Positions 50,067-60,114 are shown, counted from the first letter of the stretch. The stretch: DNA of 64,000 nucleotides from Psychroserpens mesophilus (GCF_000826645.1 NZ_JXJP01000006.1:165090-229089), one strand, 5' to 3'. The notes: generated by a model from the sequence alone, not told the origin. Program-made: numbers and translations.

Positions 50067-50399
50067 TTATAATCCTTGCATTTCTTTGATTTTTTCTTGA
50101 AGTAATTCTGGATCTTGAAGTGTTTCCCATCCAAAGTAGGAAATAACCCAAAATAAATATACAACAAAAAGAATACTTAAAACCACACCTATAATACCCA
50201 TGATTTTACCAGCTTTAACATTTCCGTAGTCTGAATAGGTTTCTGGAGCTAATTTATAAACTTTTGTTGCTTTAGATGCTAAAGCAATTGCTACGATACC
50301 GCAGATTAATCCTGGTAATCCATAACAGCAACATCCTACAATTGAGAGAATACCCATTACAAGTATTAATGTTGCATTTGGTAATTTTTGTGTTTCCAT
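50067..50399 (-). CDS. CCC-motif membrane protein
   Basis: 110 aa. Two hydrophobic segments: ILVMGILSIVGCCCYGLPGLICGIVAIALA, with the CCC triplet, and VVLSILFVVYLFWVISYFG, similar to DUF4190-type small membrane proteins. The C-terminus is acidic. In related genomes it sits with CD225 and DUF2752 genes, as here. Function unknown. Confidence 0.75.
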   Translation of the reverse strand: METQKLPNATLILVMGILSIVGCCCYGLPGLICGIVAIALASKATKVYKLAPETYSDYGNVKAGKIMGIIGVVLSILFVVYLFWVISYFGWETLQDPELLQEKIKEMQGL

Positions 50400-50409
50400 A
50401 GTATAGTGT

Positions 50410-50691
50410 TTAAAAGTGTTTGAGATAGTAATTTATTATTATAATACTAATATTCAAAATAAATAGACCCAATATTATTTTATGCCCATTTTTTAATTGA
50501 AATTTTAAATGAATTATTAAAAATATAAAAAGTAGAATAAGCGAATATATAGCTGGATACATATAAAATGCACCTACAAAATCACCATGAATCAAAAGCG
50601 ATAGCGATCGCTGAATTCCACATCCAAGACATTCAATTCCAAAAGTTTGTTTCCAGAAACATGGCAGCATGAGTTCTTCAAAAGAAGACAT
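50410..50691 (-). CDS. DUF2752 membrane protein (copy 2)
   Basis: 93 aa from the ATG at 50691. LPCFWKQTFGIECLGCGIQRSLSLLIHGD carries the same CxGCGxQR motif as copy 1; two or three hydrophobic segments follow. A longer TTG-initiated form (50730) adds a hydrophobic leader that I think is spurious. It is the upstream end of the small-membrane-protein set. Confidence 0.75.
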   Translation of the reverse strand: MSSFEELMLPCFWKQTFGIECLGCGIQRSLSLLIHGDFVGAFYMYPAIYSLILLFIFLIIHLKFQLKNGHKIILGLFILNISIIIINYYLKHF

Positions 50692-50746
50692 AATATCAAA
50701 ATTTAAAATCAAAAATAATAAAACTAACAAAAGAAGAAGGTCTTCT

Positions 50747-52591
50747 TTACTTGTTTTTTATGACTACTTTTTTGGAAAGTGAATTATTGTCATCTAAACT
50801 TAGAACCGTTACATAAATTCCTTCACTCAGATTCTTTGTGGAAAACGTGTAGGTGTCTTGAGTATCGAGATCAACGACATTAAAGATTTGTTTTCCTGCA
50901 ACATCGAAAAGTGAAACACCATTTATTGGCAAGTTGTTTGGGTTTTTAATTGTTAATTGTGAGCTAATATTGTCTTGAAAAACTATGAAGTCTGAAATTG
51001 TAACAGCTGCAGTGCCAAGTGTATCGTCATTAGTAAACGTAATTTCAAAACGTTCTGAATATTCTCCAGAGGCTAAATTTAAATCATAATTTTGCTCTTT
51101 TAAATTAACGTACAAGTTAGTTTCGATATCATGCAAGTAAATCGGTTGGTTGTCAAAATGTTGTACATCAAATATCCGAAATCTCACGGCTTGTTGTTCG
51201 GCAACATTAATCACAACTGGAATTTTTAAATCCATATCGAAATTATGAGCTTGAGCTACATAGCTCTCACCATCTAAGATCCACGATGCATCAGATTGCA
51301 AATTAGACGGACTTTTAGATTCTAAGCCATAATCGAAACCATCAGTAGCTGTATCATGGAAGTTGTGTAGCAATTGTCTTGTGTAGGTTTCATTAAAATC
51401 TACATTCAATCTAAAACGCTTGTAGTCATCTGGTATGAGTTGTAAACCGTCTTCATTATAAATAAACGCATCATAGGACACTGAATTGTTTTCAGCAGCT
51501 CTAAAAAATTCACTTTGAGCACCTTCCTTTACATAAATCCGCATCGCATTAGTTGTCCTAACTGTAGTATTGACAGCACTATTGCCTTCAACCATAAAAC
51601 CTTGACCTACTGGAATATATCTATATACATTTTTTAAACTTGTACTTGAAGGTCCAATAGTGTTTATAGTTCCATCTGGATTATGGGTATTAAAAGTTGC
51701 AGGAGTAAACGTTGCTAAAGTTGCTAATTCATTTATGGTATAAGTTGCGTAACCTCCAACATAATCGGCTATGTAATGAGAATTTACACTAAGATCTTGT
51801 TCCCAAAAATAAAGTGTACCATTTATAGAATTTCTATTAATGGCATCCCAAATGTAAGCTCTAGCATCAATTGCAGAAGGATAAGGATTTCCAACTAAGG
51901 TCTGTTCGCCATTTAAAACAGCAGTTGTGATTGTGCCATTATTAGGTTTGCCTCTAAAATCATAAAGCTGATTGTTTCCAGAACCGCTCGTGCCTTTCAT
52001 CGTGAATCCGTAACCAGGATCCACATCTCCCAAGTCGCCTTCGTAATCCCATTCGCTATAGACCGTTCCGGGATCATAAGTATAAATCCATCTGTTAGAA
52101 ATTTGTAAGGGACTAGAAACACCATCGTAGTTTGAGAAAAAAGTGGCTGGTGTACTTGTAATGGGATTTAATGCAGGATTAGGATCTCCAATAAAATCAA
52201 ACAATTGATTTGTTGCTTTGAAAGGATTATTTACACCGTTATCAAGAGGTGTAGTGCCATCAGTTTGAAAAACATTACCTACAGGAGAACACCAGTAATT
52301 GTAAGCCCAATTATGAACTGTACCATTTTGAAACACACTTAATCTTCCTAAGCCAGAATTACCTGTGTTGTTCCCTTGTAACAGTTGCGCACCATCTCTT
52401 AAATATACAAATCCGTTGTTTTCTAAATCAATATCATTGGTAACATAAATAGGTGCAATCGCAGGATCTCCATCAGTAAACCCATCGCCATCTACATAAA
52501 CGTAGCTTCCATTACTAACAAATAAGTCAGCCTGAGAAAATGACGTTTGAATAAAACAGAACATAAATACTAAACAATATAACTTTTTCAT
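50747..52591 (-). CDS. type IX secretion (T9SS) cargo protein with type A sorting domain
   Basis: 614 aa from the ATG at 52591, signal peptide ending SFSQAD. Body begins DLFVSNGSYVYVDGDGFTDG and is a large extracellular beta-rich protein with no catalytic motif I can name. C-terminal about 80 residues are a T9SS type A domain: INGVSLFDVAGKQIFNV, then LSEGIYVTVLSLDDNNSLSKKVVIK. It should be secreted and anchored or released at the surface. Confidence 0.9.
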   Translation of the reverse strand: MKKLYCLVFMFCFIQTSFSQADLFVSNGSYVYVDGDGFTDGDPAIAPIYVTNDIDLENNGFVYLRDGAQLLQGNNTGNSGLGRLSVFQNGTVHNWAYNYWCSPVGNVFQTDGTTPLDNGVNNPFKATNQLFDFIGDPNPALNPITSTPATFFSNYDGVSSPLQISNRWIYTYDPGTVYSEWDYEGDLGDVDPGYGFTMKGTSGSGNNQLYDFRGKPNNGTITTAVLNGEQTLVGNPYPSAIDARAYIWDAINRNSINGTLYFWEQDLSVNSHYIADYVGGYATYTINELATLATFTPATFNTHNPDGTINTIGPSSTSLKNVYRYIPVGQGFMVEGNSAVNTTVRTTNAMRIYVKEGAQSEFFRAAENNSVSYDAFIYNEDGLQLIPDDYKRFRLNVDFNETYTRQLLHNFHDTATDGFDYGLESKSPSNLQSDASWILDGESYVAQAHNFDMDLKIPVVINVAEQQAVRFRIFDVQHFDNQPIYLHDIETNLYVNLKEQNYDLNLASGEYSERFEITFTNDDTLGTAAVTISDFIVFQDNISSQLTIKNPNNLPINGVSLFDVAGKQIFNVVDLDTQDTYTFSTKNLSEGIYVTVLSLDDNNSLSKKVVIKNK

Positions 52592-52733
52592 GGCTTTACG
52601 ATTCTTGTGATACAAAGAAATAAATGAAAATAAATGTAGGGAATACCATAAAAATAGACATTTACATTTTGATTATTTGAAGTATATAGCGTAATTTCGA
52701 TAAATTGTATTTTTTACCGATAAAAAGTGAAAT

Positions 52734-52931
52734 ATGTCTAGAGTGATAAGTTATTTATTGATACTAATTGGCGCATTTGTAGCGATTTACGCTCAGGCAG
52801 GAGAAGATCAGAACCCATATATTTTAATTGGAGGAATCGTGACTTTAATGTTGGGTATTTATAGAATATCAAGAAATATTCCAAGTAAAACGAAACAAAG
52901 TGAAGAGTCACAAAATAATGAAGATTTATGA
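52734..52931 (+). CDS. small membrane protein
   Basis: 65 aa, two hydrophobic segments (YLLILIGAFVAIYA, ILIGGIVTLMLGIYRIS) and a polar tail. Its stop overlaps the ATG of the Smr gene (ATGA), a sign of coupling. No family recognised; conserved position next to the Smr gene is likely. Confidence 0.6.
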   Translation: MSRVISYLLILIGAFVAIYAQAGEDQNPYILIGGIVTLMLGIYRISRNIPSKTKQSEESQNNEDL

Positions 52932-53482
52932 AATTTGAAGTTGGCGATAAGGTTTCAGTATTAGATGATGATATCTCAGGAATTGTCAAAGAAATTAATA
53001 ATAATGTCGTCGGTATTACAACTTCTGATGGTTTTGTTTTAGAGTTTCAGTCGCATGAACTTATTAAAGACAAATCGTTTTCCAGTGATGTGTTTTCCAC
53101 AGAAGGTTTTGAGGAGATTATCAAAGAAAAGGAGCAACATTCAAAAAAACGTTCGGTTAAAACAAAACCTAAAGAGCGCAATCAACCTACAATGGAAGTC
53201 GATTTACACATTCATAAGCTAACAGATTCTGAAAGGCGAATGACTAATTACGATATGTTAACACTTCAAATTGATACTGCGAAGCGACAATTAGAATTTG
53301 CCATGCGTAAACGTATCCAGAAAATAGTATTTATTCATGGTGTCGGAGAGGGCGTTTTAAAAATGGAATTAGAAACGCTTTTCAGACGTTATGACAACAT
53401 TAAATACTATGATGCTGATTTGCAAAAATACGGTCTTGGTGCAACAGAGGTTTATATTTTTCAGAATGTAGCTGTTAATTAA
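52928..53482 (+). CDS. DUF2027/Smr-domain protein
   Basis: 184 aa. N-terminal beta domain (FEVGDKVSVLDDDISGIVKE) and a C-terminal Smr domain: EVDLHIHKL, IVFIHGVGEGVLKMELETLF and YYDADLQKYGLGATEVYI. Smr domains can nick nucleic acid; in Bacteria they occur in MutS2 and small partner proteins. The glycine-rich HGVGEG core is intact. Confidence 0.85.
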   Translation: MKFEVGDKVSVLDDDISGIVKEINNNVVGITTSDGFVLEFQSHELIKDKSFSSDVFSTEGFEEIIKEKEQHSKKRSVKTKPKERNQPTMEVDLHIHKLTDSERRMTNYDMLTLQIDTAKRQLEFAMRKRIQKIVFIHGVGEGVLKMELETLFRRYDNIKYYDADLQKYGLGATEVYIFQNVAVN

Positions 53483-54395
53483 ACACAGGCATACCAGTTC
53501 TTGTATCGCTGGTAACATCTGAGTCGTCTAATGTCCCGAAATCTAAAGTTTGTTGGGTAATAGAAGGCAATGAGATATTAGTAACAGTGGCCGTTATGGT
53601 GTAAGTCATTCTAATGGTATGAGTTCTAAAGGCTGTTGCAACAACTGTGGTGCTCACTTGGTCATTTAAATAATCGGCAACTCCAGAATCAGGATCAGAA
53701 ATATCATCCGTTGGGTTAAGATTGGCGTTGCTATTTTCTTCATCTCTCGTTAATACACCATCTCCATCGTCGTCAGTGTCTAAATAATCAGGAGTGCCAT
53801 CGTCATCAGTATCTTTAGGATTTGTTAAAGGATCATCATCACCATCAGCATTTAAAGTGTCTAATTCTGTTTTAGTTAACACATTATCACCATCGTCATC
53901 GGCATCTAAATAATTGGGTATACCATCACTATCAGTGTCATCATCATCATAATTTCCATTACCATTTAGGTCTTCTTGCTCTGATGGAATCCCATCATTA
54001 TCATCTTCAACCAAAACAGTTCTAATGTATACCTGACCACTAAGACTCACTTCATCAGTGATAATGCCAAGATTTGAAGGCGGAATATCATTACAAAACA
54101 ATAGGTTGTCAGCAGGTAAGTTGGTATAGCTTCGATAGTTAAATACATTTGTACTTCCTAAAGGTAAAGTGTTTTCATATAGATTGTCTTCGCCAACTTC
54201 TAAAATGTCTTCAATAGTTAAAGCAGCAAACTTAATTGATAAAGATTCCGAAGTGCTTCCATTCGTTTTATAAAAAACCAAAGTACCACACTGACTAAAA
54301 GTATCTTCAAAATCGAAAGTGACTTCAAAGATATTACCATCATCACAGGTTGTCAATAAAAATCCGAAGCAAAGGATGTACAGAAATTTTCGCAT
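53475..54395 (-). CDS. lipoprotein with thrombospondin type 3-like calcium repeats
   Basis: 306 aa. Lipoprotein signal FLLTTC. Middle has at least five Ca2+-binding repeats of the DTDSDGIPNYLDADDDGD and DDDGTPDYLDTDDDGDGV type; the flanks are beta-rich. No sorting domain follows, so it is held by its lipid anchor. An upstream in-frame ATG at 54407 would add MNYS only. The stop overlaps the convergent Smr gene by 8 bp. Confidence 0.85.
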   Translation of the reverse strand: MRKFLYILCFGFLLTTCDDGNIFEVTFDFEDTFSQCGTLVFYKTNGSTSESLSIKFAALTIEDILEVGEDNLYENTLPLGSTNVFNYRSYTNLPADNLLFCNDIPPSNLGIITDEVSLSGQVYIRTVLVEDDNDGIPSEQEDLNGNGNYDDDDTDSDGIPNYLDADDDGDNVLTKTELDTLNADGDDDPLTNPKDTDDDGTPDYLDTDDDGDGVLTRDEENSNANLNPTDDISDPDSGVADYLNDQVSTTVVATAFRTHTIRMTYTITATVTNISLPSITQQTLDFGTLDDSDVTSDTRTGMPVFN

Positions 54396-54502
54396 GCTAT
54401 AATTCATTTAAAACAAAAATAGAGATTTGTAGAGTTTTAACGATAGGATTAACAAATAATTTTGAATGGTTTCAAAACGTTTTATTTACCATAAGAATAT
54501 TG

Positions 54503-54510
54503 CATCTTTG
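54503..54510 (+). promoter_or_regulatory. possible -7 box (CATCTTTG) for the cysteine desulfurase gene
   Basis: One mismatch to TAnnTTTG, 20 bp before the ATG at 54531. Confidence 0.4.
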
Positions 54511-54530
54511 CATAATTATTTTACTTGTTT

Positions 54531-55670
54531 ATGACGACTGTTTATTTTGATAATGCCGCAACAACTCAACTACGTAATGAGGTTATTGATTGTATGACTG
54601 AATGCATGAAAAATAATTTTGGAAACCCTTCTTCTACACATAGTTATGGAAGGCAATCTAAATCAATTATTGAAACATGTAGAAAGTCAATCGCATCGTA
54701 TTTTAAGGTGTCTGCTTCTGAAATTGTATTCACATCTGGTGGTACAGAAGCCGATAATTTGATACTGAGAAGTGCCGTAAGAGATTTAGGAGTATCTGAA
54801 ATTATCACATCTAAAATTGAGCATCATGCTATTTTACATACGGTTGAGGCGCTTAAAAAAGAATACAATATTAATGTGAAATTTGTTGATTTAAAGCCCG
54901 ATGGTCACATTGATTATACGCATTTGGAAATGTTATTGCAATCTGAAGCTAAACAATTGGTGAGTTTGATGCACATCAATAATGAAATTGGAAACAAATT
55001 AGACATCGCATTAGTTGCTGATTTGTGTAAAAGTAGCAAGGCCTTGTTTCATAGTGATACTGTCCAGTCTGTTGGACATTACCAATTGGATTTGGAACAA
55101 ATGCCGTTGGATTTTTTAGCTGCAAGTGCACATAAGTTTCATGGACCAAAAGGTGTAGGTTTTGCTTTTATCAGAAAGCATTCTGGGATTAAAGGTTCCA
55201 TTTTTGGAGGCGAGCAGGAGCGAGGTTATCGTGCAGGAACAGAAGCTATCCATAATATTGTTGGTTTAACTGAAGCTTTAAAATGCTCATATAATAATCT
55301 TGAAACTGAACGTCAGTACATCTCAGAGATAAAAACCTATTTTATTGAACAATTACGTGATGTTTTTCCTGAAGTTACGTTTAACGGAAGTTGTCAGGAT
55401 TCTGAAAGTAGCACATATACACTTATTAACGTCTGTTTGCCAATTGCTACTGAAAAAGCATCGTTATTGCAGTTTCAGCTCGATTTAAAAGGGATTGCTT
55501 GCTCTAAAGGGAGTGCTTGCCAGAGTGGAAGTTCGCAAAATTCTCATGTATTAAGTGAAATTTTAGACGAAGACCATCTCAAACGACCATCAGTCCGTTT
55601 TTCATTTAGCATTTTCAATACGAAAGCTGATGTTGATTATGTGATTGAAGTTTTAAAGGAATTTGTTTAA
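54531..55670 (+). CDS. cysteine desulfurase family protein
   Basis: 379 aa PLP enzyme. VYFDNAATTQLRNEVIDCM at the N-terminus, FGNPSSTHSYGRQSK, the PLP lysine in ASAHKFHGPKGVGF and the catalytic Cys in SKGSACQSGSSQNS. It resembles NifS/IscS-like enzymes that donate sulfur for Fe-S cluster or thio-nucleoside synthesis; no other isc or suf genes are nearby, so a thiolation or general role is possible. Start chosen at ATG 54531 rather than a TTG 6 bp upstream. Confidence 0.92.
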   Translation: MTTVYFDNAATTQLRNEVIDCMTECMKNNFGNPSSTHSYGRQSKSIIETCRKSIASYFKVSASEIVFTSGGTEADNLILRSAVRDLGVSEIITSKIEHHAILHTVEALKKEYNINVKFVDLKPDGHIDYTHLEMLLQSEAKQLVSLMHINNEIGNKLDIALVADLCKSSKALFHSDTVQSVGHYQLDLEQMPLDFLAASAHKFHGPKGVGFAFIRKHSGIKGSIFGGEQERGYRAGTEAIHNIVGLTEALKCSYNNLETERQYISEIKTYFIEQLRDVFPEVTFNGSCQDSESSTYTLINVCLPIATEKASLLQFQLDLKGIACSKGSACQSGSSQNSHVLSEILDEDHLKRPSVRFSFSIFNTKADVDYVIEVLKEFV

Positions 55671-58144
55671 AACCTCGTACTCAAACGTACATTAAACACA
55701 CGAGGTGTTAAATAGTTTGGAATAGCAAACTGTCGCTTACTGTATACATCACGAACCCAAGTATTGGTAATGGAGTTTTGGGCATTGAAAATATTGAAAA
55801 TTTCAAAGCCAACAGACAATTCTTTAAAACGCTGTTTCCACTTTGTTGTATATTCTTTGTTAGGATCCACCAAAAGATATGAAATACCAACATCAGCACG
55901 TTTGTAATCTGGTAAGCGATTTTGAAACTGATACGGATTGGCATAACTAGGCGAACCGCCAGGAACACCAGTATTGTAAACCAAGTTTAAATACATTTTT
56001 AAATCTGGAAGCACTTTCATATAATCCTGAAATAAGGCACCAAATTTTAAACGTTGATCGGTAGGTCTTGCAATATTTCCTTGATTATCGATATTTTCTT
56101 CTGTTTTTAAAAACCCGAAACTAAACCAACTTTCTGTTCCAGGGATAAACTCACCATTTAAGCGCATATCAAGTCCGTAAGCATAAGCCGTGGCATTATT
56201 TCGCGCTCTGTAACGGATTCTAACGTTTTCCAAAGTATAAGGATTAACATCAGTAAGATTTTTGTAATACGCTTCAGTAACCAGCTTAAAAGGGCGTTCC
56301 CATATTTCAAAACTATATTCATTACCTAAAACAAAATGAATAGATTTCTGAGCTTTAACGTCTGGTTGTACAATACCTGAAGAATCTCTTAATTCACGAT
56401 AAAAAGGTGGTTGATAATACAATCCTCCAGCAACTCTAAAGAGCATATCTTTTTCCCAGTCTGGTTTGATGGCGAATTGTGCTCTCGGACTGAAAACAGT
56501 TTGTGTAGAGCTGGTTACACCATCTTGATTTGGAACTTTGCTATTTACAGTCCAGTTGTGAACTCTAACACCTGCATTGTAAAATACTTCATTGTTCCCA
56601 AGCATTGAGCGTTTGCTCCATTGTGCATACGCTTGCAATCTGTCAATTTGTACTTCGTTAGTTGCCCGAACATTTTGAAACGCAACTAAAGGACCTTCAA
56701 AAGGTTCGTAAGGTTGTTCATTTAGCACATCGAAAATTGGAGGACGTACTGAAAAACCAGCACTATCAATTACTTCCCATTCTACCAAACGATCTCTGAT
56801 GTCTTCATGCGTGTATTTAAGTGACCACTCGAACGTACTTTCTTCGTCCAGTTTGTAATCACCTTTATGTTCAATATTAAAGATTAAGGCATCTAAATCA
56901 TTTCTGGCATGTGTTAATTGAGAGCCTATACCTTCACTAAATTCAACTTCTCCTAAGTTTTCATCGCCAATATTACTATTTACTTCTCCAAGTCTGTATT
57001 GCGCTAAAATATCAAAATATTCTTCTTCAGTAGTGTGATAAGCTGAAGCTATTAATTTTAAGGTAAGGTCTTCAGAAGGAAAATAATTAGCTTTAAAAGC
57101 TCCGAAAGACGTTAAGTACTGATCTTTTTCCTGACCTTCATAAAACACTAATAAAGCTACAGGCTCGTCTAGAGTACCAAAATTGGTTTGTCTGTTTTGA
57201 GGTTGAAAATTGTATTTGTTAAGTGAGATATTTCCGAGGAAATTTAAATGAAATTTATCCGAAAACTTATAGGTTAAATACGTTTGTGCATCAGCAAATA
57301 CTGGAACGACATTGGTTTCCGTTTCCAAAGAATTTATAAACAAACTATTATCTCTGTAACGTAAACCCATAATACCTGAAAACTTAGAATCTTTGCTAAC
57401 GTGTTCTGCGGCAAGACTTCCGCCTAAAAGACTGGCTTCAGCGCTAATACCAAATTTAATAGGTGTACGATAGGTAATATCTAAAACTGAAGATAATTTA
57501 TCGCCATACTTGGCCTGAAATCCACCAGCCGAAAAATCAACATTTTGAACCAGATCAGTATTGACAAAACTTAAGCCTTCCTGTTGTCCTGAGCGAATTA
57601 AAAACGGACGGTAAATTTCAATTTCATTGACATATACAAGGTTTTCATCAAAGTTTCCACCGCGTACAGAATATTGCGTACTCAATTCGTTTGAAATATT
57701 GACACCAGGTAAGGTCTTTAAAATATTTTCAACTCCAGGTTGTGCACCTTTAATCGTTCTTAATACCGCAGGAGGAACAGAGACAATCCCTTCAACAGAC
57801 TGCTTAGTATTGCTATTGATAATAATTTCGGTGATCTGTTCTATTTCAATTTTCATCACTGGATTAAACTCAATTTCTTCACCGTTTTTTAAGTTAAAGG
57901 TGACTTCAACTTTTTTGTGAGACAAGTGGGTGAAAACGACCGTTACATCAGTATTTGCAGGAATTTTAAGCTCATAAAATCCGTTTTCATTTGTCGTTGT
58001 TCCTGTGTCACCAGCTTTAATATTTACATTATAAATGGGTAGTTGCTGATCGTCAAGAATAACACCTTTAATGGTTGCATTTTGTGTAATACCAATGAAT
58101 GGCAGGCTTAGTAAGAGTAATAGGAGTAAACTTTTTATTTTCAA
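55667..58144 (-). CDS. TonB-dependent receptor with N-terminal carboxypeptidase-like domain
   Basis: 825 aa outer-membrane receptor. Signal peptide ending FIGITQNA, then a carboxypeptidase-like domain (IKGVILDDQQLPIYNVNIKAG), a plug with SVRGGNFDENLVYVNEIEI and ADFSAGGFQAKYGD-like segments, and a 22-strand-type barrel ending in RVFNVRLSTRF. No SusD partner is nearby, so it is not a classic polysaccharide-locus SusC. The cargo is unknown. It follows the M23 gene by 11 bp. Confidence 0.93.
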   Translation of the reverse strand: MKIKSLLLLLLLSLPFIGITQNATIKGVILDDQQLPIYNVNIKAGDTGTTTNENGFYELKIPANTDVTVVFTHLSHKKVEVTFNLKNGEEIEFNPVMKIEIEQITEIIINSNTKQSVEGIVSVPPAVLRTIKGAQPGVENILKTLPGVNISNELSTQYSVRGGNFDENLVYVNEIEIYRPFLIRSGQQEGLSFVNTDLVQNVDFSAGGFQAKYGDKLSSVLDITYRTPIKFGISAEASLLGGSLAAEHVSKDSKFSGIMGLRYRDNSLFINSLETETNVVPVFADAQTYLTYKFSDKFHLNFLGNISLNKYNFQPQNRQTNFGTLDEPVALLVFYEGQEKDQYLTSFGAFKANYFPSEDLTLKLIASAYHTTEEEYFDILAQYRLGEVNSNIGDENLGEVEFSEGIGSQLTHARNDLDALIFNIEHKGDYKLDEESTFEWSLKYTHEDIRDRLVEWEVIDSAGFSVRPPIFDVLNEQPYEPFEGPLVAFQNVRATNEVQIDRLQAYAQWSKRSMLGNNEVFYNAGVRVHNWTVNSKVPNQDGVTSSTQTVFSPRAQFAIKPDWEKDMLFRVAGGLYYQPPFYRELRDSSGIVQPDVKAQKSIHFVLGNEYSFEIWERPFKLVTEAYYKNLTDVNPYTLENVRIRYRARNNATAYAYGLDMRLNGEFIPGTESWFSFGFLKTEENIDNQGNIARPTDQRLKFGALFQDYMKVLPDLKMYLNLVYNTGVPGGSPSYANPYQFQNRLPDYKRADVGISYLLVDPNKEYTTKWKQRFKELSVGFEIFNIFNAQNSITNTWVRDVYSKRQFAIPNYLTPRVFNVRLSTRF

Positions 58145-58155
58145 AAGACTTCTTT

Positions 58156-59841
58156 TTATTTTCTAAAAAATGTTGCTTCAAATGTAGAACTATTTCCAAT
58201 ATTATCGATAACAATTACTTTCAAATTATTTTCAGTATCAGAAATTACAGCATCTTCAAAATTGTAAGTTAACGTATCTTTTTTGTAATCATACTCCATT
58301 AAAATCCATTTTCCGTTAATGGTAGCTCTGTAATTACTAATTCCTGAAAGATCATCTTCAATTTTAATTTTAATGTTTTCAGACTTACTTAGCCATTTGC
58401 CATCTTGAAAATTTAAAGGCTTAATTGTTGGGCTAATAGAGTCTATTGCCAAAGTAAAGGTTCCTAAAGATTTCGTTCTTGCGGTTAAATAATCACCTTG
58501 TCTAGTCGTGCTTACATAATATGGCTTTTTGTAATAACCATAAAGCTTTGCAATGAAGAGTTTACTTTTATCTTCTTCGGAATAGTTTTCAATGTTGTAA
58601 GTAATCGTACAATTTTTCATTAGCGGAACAACATCTTTGTGCAATGTTAAAGTATCACTGCTAACGGCAAAATCGATATGAAAATTGTCATAAAAGGTGT
58701 TCTTTGGAAAGAATACAGAAATATTCTTGTCCTCTAACCTCAGTGATTCATTGGCTTGAACATAGTAAGCTGGCTGCACGTCGTAGCCTTCAAGTCGTTC
58801 TTTAGCTTTTTTACCTTTAATAGGAATATTTACCCAAGTTTCATTGCCTTTAAAATCTTGAATGCGAATTTTATATACTGATGACGTGCTGTCTTCTACA
58901 CGAATATAGCCATTGTCGGAAACATCTTTCAGCATGCTTAATGTGTTTCCGGGTTGGACAAATAGTTTTTGTACACGTGATTTTTCAGTTTTAAAAATTT
59001 CAAAATCGATATAACGGTTGAGATGTTTAGTTTCATCAAAGCTGAAACGTTTAAAATCCATTTCAAAATTTTTGTTTCCATTGAAAAAGGTTTGAATGTT
59101 ATTGACGCCATTTTTATTATAAGCCAAGTCTTGCTGGTCGTAGCTTACAACTCCAAATCCAATTTCGCCAAAAGCTTCAATAGGCTCAACATTATAATCG
59201 CCATTTTTAAGAGGAATAAGGCGTAACTCTTTTTTGACTTTGATATCGTTTACATGAGATTTTCGATCTTTAGGATAGGCATAAATAGCAGAAACGATAG
59301 GACGTTTAGTGTCTTTAATATCAATTCCGAAGAGCATGGGATTGATTGGTCGTTCTGCATTATCTCTGATTTCAAAATGTAAATGTGGACCACCAGAACT
59401 TCCTGAATTTCCAGAAAACGCTACGATTTCATCGGTTGTGATTGGTAATTCTTCAGGAGAAGGGAAAACTTCAATTTCGTAAGATTCTTTTTCGTATTGC
59501 TTAGATTTAATATACTTCTCGATGGTAGGTGAAAATTTTTCTAAGTGCGCATATACTGATACATAGCCATTAGGATGTGTTATGTAAAGCGCTTTACCAT
59601 ATCCAAAGTGTGAAATTTTAATGCGACTCACATAGCCTTCAGCAACAGCATACACATGTAATCCAGTGCGTTGTTGCGTTTTAATGTCTAATCCAGAGTG
59701 AAAATGATTGGAACGTAATTCGGCGAAAGTTCCAGATAATACTAAGGTAACATCTAATGGGTTTCTAAAATAGTCCTGAGGATAAGGCAATTGGGAAAAG
59801 CCAAATTGTGTGATGAATAAGAGTAGATAAAGATATTTCAT
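58156..59841 (-). CDS. M23-family metallopeptidase
   Basis: 561 aa, exported (FITQFGFSQ). The LytM-type domain has HFHSGLDIKTQQRTGLHVYA with the zinc HxxxD, VYAHLEKFSPT and HLHFEIRDNAERPINP. The C-terminal 350 residues are beta-rich with no catalytic motif and may bind the cell wall or act as a scaffold. Either a peptidoglycan endopeptidase or an activator, given the flanking receptor gene on the same strand. Confidence 0.9.
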   Translation of the reverse strand: MKYLYLLLFITQFGFSQLPYPQDYFRNPLDVTLVLSGTFAELRSNHFHSGLDIKTQQRTGLHVYAVAEGYVSRIKISHFGYGKALYITHPNGYVSVYAHLEKFSPTIEKYIKSKQYEKESYEIEVFPSPEELPITTDEIVAFSGNSGSSGGPHLHFEIRDNAERPINPMLFGIDIKDTKRPIVSAIYAYPKDRKSHVNDIKVKKELRLIPLKNGDYNVEPIEAFGEIGFGVVSYDQQDLAYNKNGVNNIQTFFNGNKNFEMDFKRFSFDETKHLNRYIDFEIFKTEKSRVQKLFVQPGNTLSMLKDVSDNGYIRVEDSTSSVYKIRIQDFKGNETWVNIPIKGKKAKERLEGYDVQPAYYVQANESLRLEDKNISVFFPKNTFYDNFHIDFAVSSDTLTLHKDVVPLMKNCTITYNIENYSEEDKSKLFIAKLYGYYKKPYYVSTTRQGDYLTARTKSLGTFTLAIDSISPTIKPLNFQDGKWLSKSENIKIKIEDDLSGISNYRATINGKWILMEYDYKKDTLTYNFEDAVISDTENNLKVIVIDNIGNSSTFEATFFRK

Positions 59842-60082
59842 GTGTGCTCTGAAGAATATTAGAATTCTATAACGTAAAATTATTGAATTATTTTAAATAT
59901 AGAAAATATTCTACAAATAGATTTTGGATTATGGTTGTAATTAGTTTCAAAAATAATAAAGTTATCATTTAAAAGAGCAATTCCTTTAAAATTAAATTGT
60001 TCGCTAAGTCACTGTATCACTGATGTTAAGATATATATTCAAAATTTATTATAAAACTATTGCTATTTTTCATTTGGTATGT

Positions 60083-60090
60083 TAACTTTG
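60083..60090 (+). promoter_or_regulatory. promoter for the ZapB-like/ZapA/rny operon (TAACTTTG)
   Basis: TAACTTTG fits TAnnTTTG, with a TTG about 20 nt upstream at 60060-60062, close to the Bacteroidota -33/-7 spacing. The start of the operon gene is 25 bp downstream. The remaining 59842-60082 is AT-rich with no visible gene. Confidence 0.6.
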
Positions 60091-60114
60091 TTACATCAGT
60101 ATTGAATTTTGTAA

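Noticed and set aside
52738..52989. 83-aa minus-strand frame opposite the small membrane protein
   Set aside because: Antisense of the coupled 52734/52928 genes, whose ATGA overlap supports the plus strand.
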